NCBI GenBank assembly: GCA_050122535.1
Contig: JASFIT010000322.1
Location: 1 to 5,657 of the forward strand
Source: JASFEQ01 sp050122535
Lineage (GTDB): Bacteria; Desulfobacterota; DSM-4660; Desulfatiglandales; HGW-15
Reading direction: 5' to 3'
DNA length: 5,657 nt
In this document: positions 5,604 through 5,657 of the stretch, one piece after another
Numbering within the stretch: position 1 is the first letter of the stretch
Layout: each line of letters begins with the position of its first letter
Program-made: the position numbers and the translations under genes
Notes under the pieces: model-generated
Seen by the model: the letters and a program-made list of their open reading frames with translations, nothing else
What the model was told of the DNA's origin: nothing
The model's database searches: none

Positions 5604-5657
5604 GATCATCCGCTTCCTCACCGATTGTCTGTTTACCGCCTCTTAAGCTTGGCTATT

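Noticed and set aside
5604..5657. Minus-strand frame open at the right edge
   Set aside because: A stop codon occurs at the very edge, no start is visible and the frame runs through the terminator hairpin.

Overview
The window looks like chromosomal DNA of an anaerobic, Desulfobacterota-type (deltaproteobacterial) bacterium. This is inferred from the gene mix: a sigma-54 activator with a PAS sensor, a multi-[4Fe-4S] cysteine-rich protein, an RpoH-type sigma factor, a stand-alone response regulator with an aromatic tail, and a very small Hsp20. No RNA gene, transposase, CRISPR array or other clear mobile element is visible.

Layout: four genes lie on the minus strand, reading right to left. 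They are a cysteine-rich double-[4Fe-4S] protein (3094-4260), a PAS/AAA+/Fis sigma-54-dependent activator (1473-3041), a small ABM-fold monooxygenase-like protein (752-1072) and an RpoH-family sigma factor that runs off the left edge (1-671). Two genes lie on the plus strand: a CheY-like response regulator (4565-5056) and an Hsp20-family protein (5178-5480), which is followed by a strong intrinsic terminator (5574-5603). The 304-base region 4261-4564 is divergent and carries several small inverted repeats. The gap 5057-5177 holds a palindromic G/C-tract element that looks like a dispersed intergenic repeat.

The most informative non-coding stretch is 1073-1472, between the activator gene and the ABM gene. 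It holds a near-consensus sigma-54 (-24/-12) promoter on the minus strand (1127-1142), correctly spaced for the ABM gene. About 190 bases upstream is a 22-base near-perfect palindrome (1318-1339) placed as an enhancer site would be. Together with the adjacent activator gene this forms a self-contained regulatory module. The PAS activator, probably co-transcribed with the Fe-S protein, may switch on the ABM gene through sigma-54. Only 80 bases and no convincing terminator separate ABM from rpoH, so read-through could link sigma-54 control to the heat-shock sigma factor. The promoter and palindrome are read directly from the sequence; the regulatory circuit is inference.
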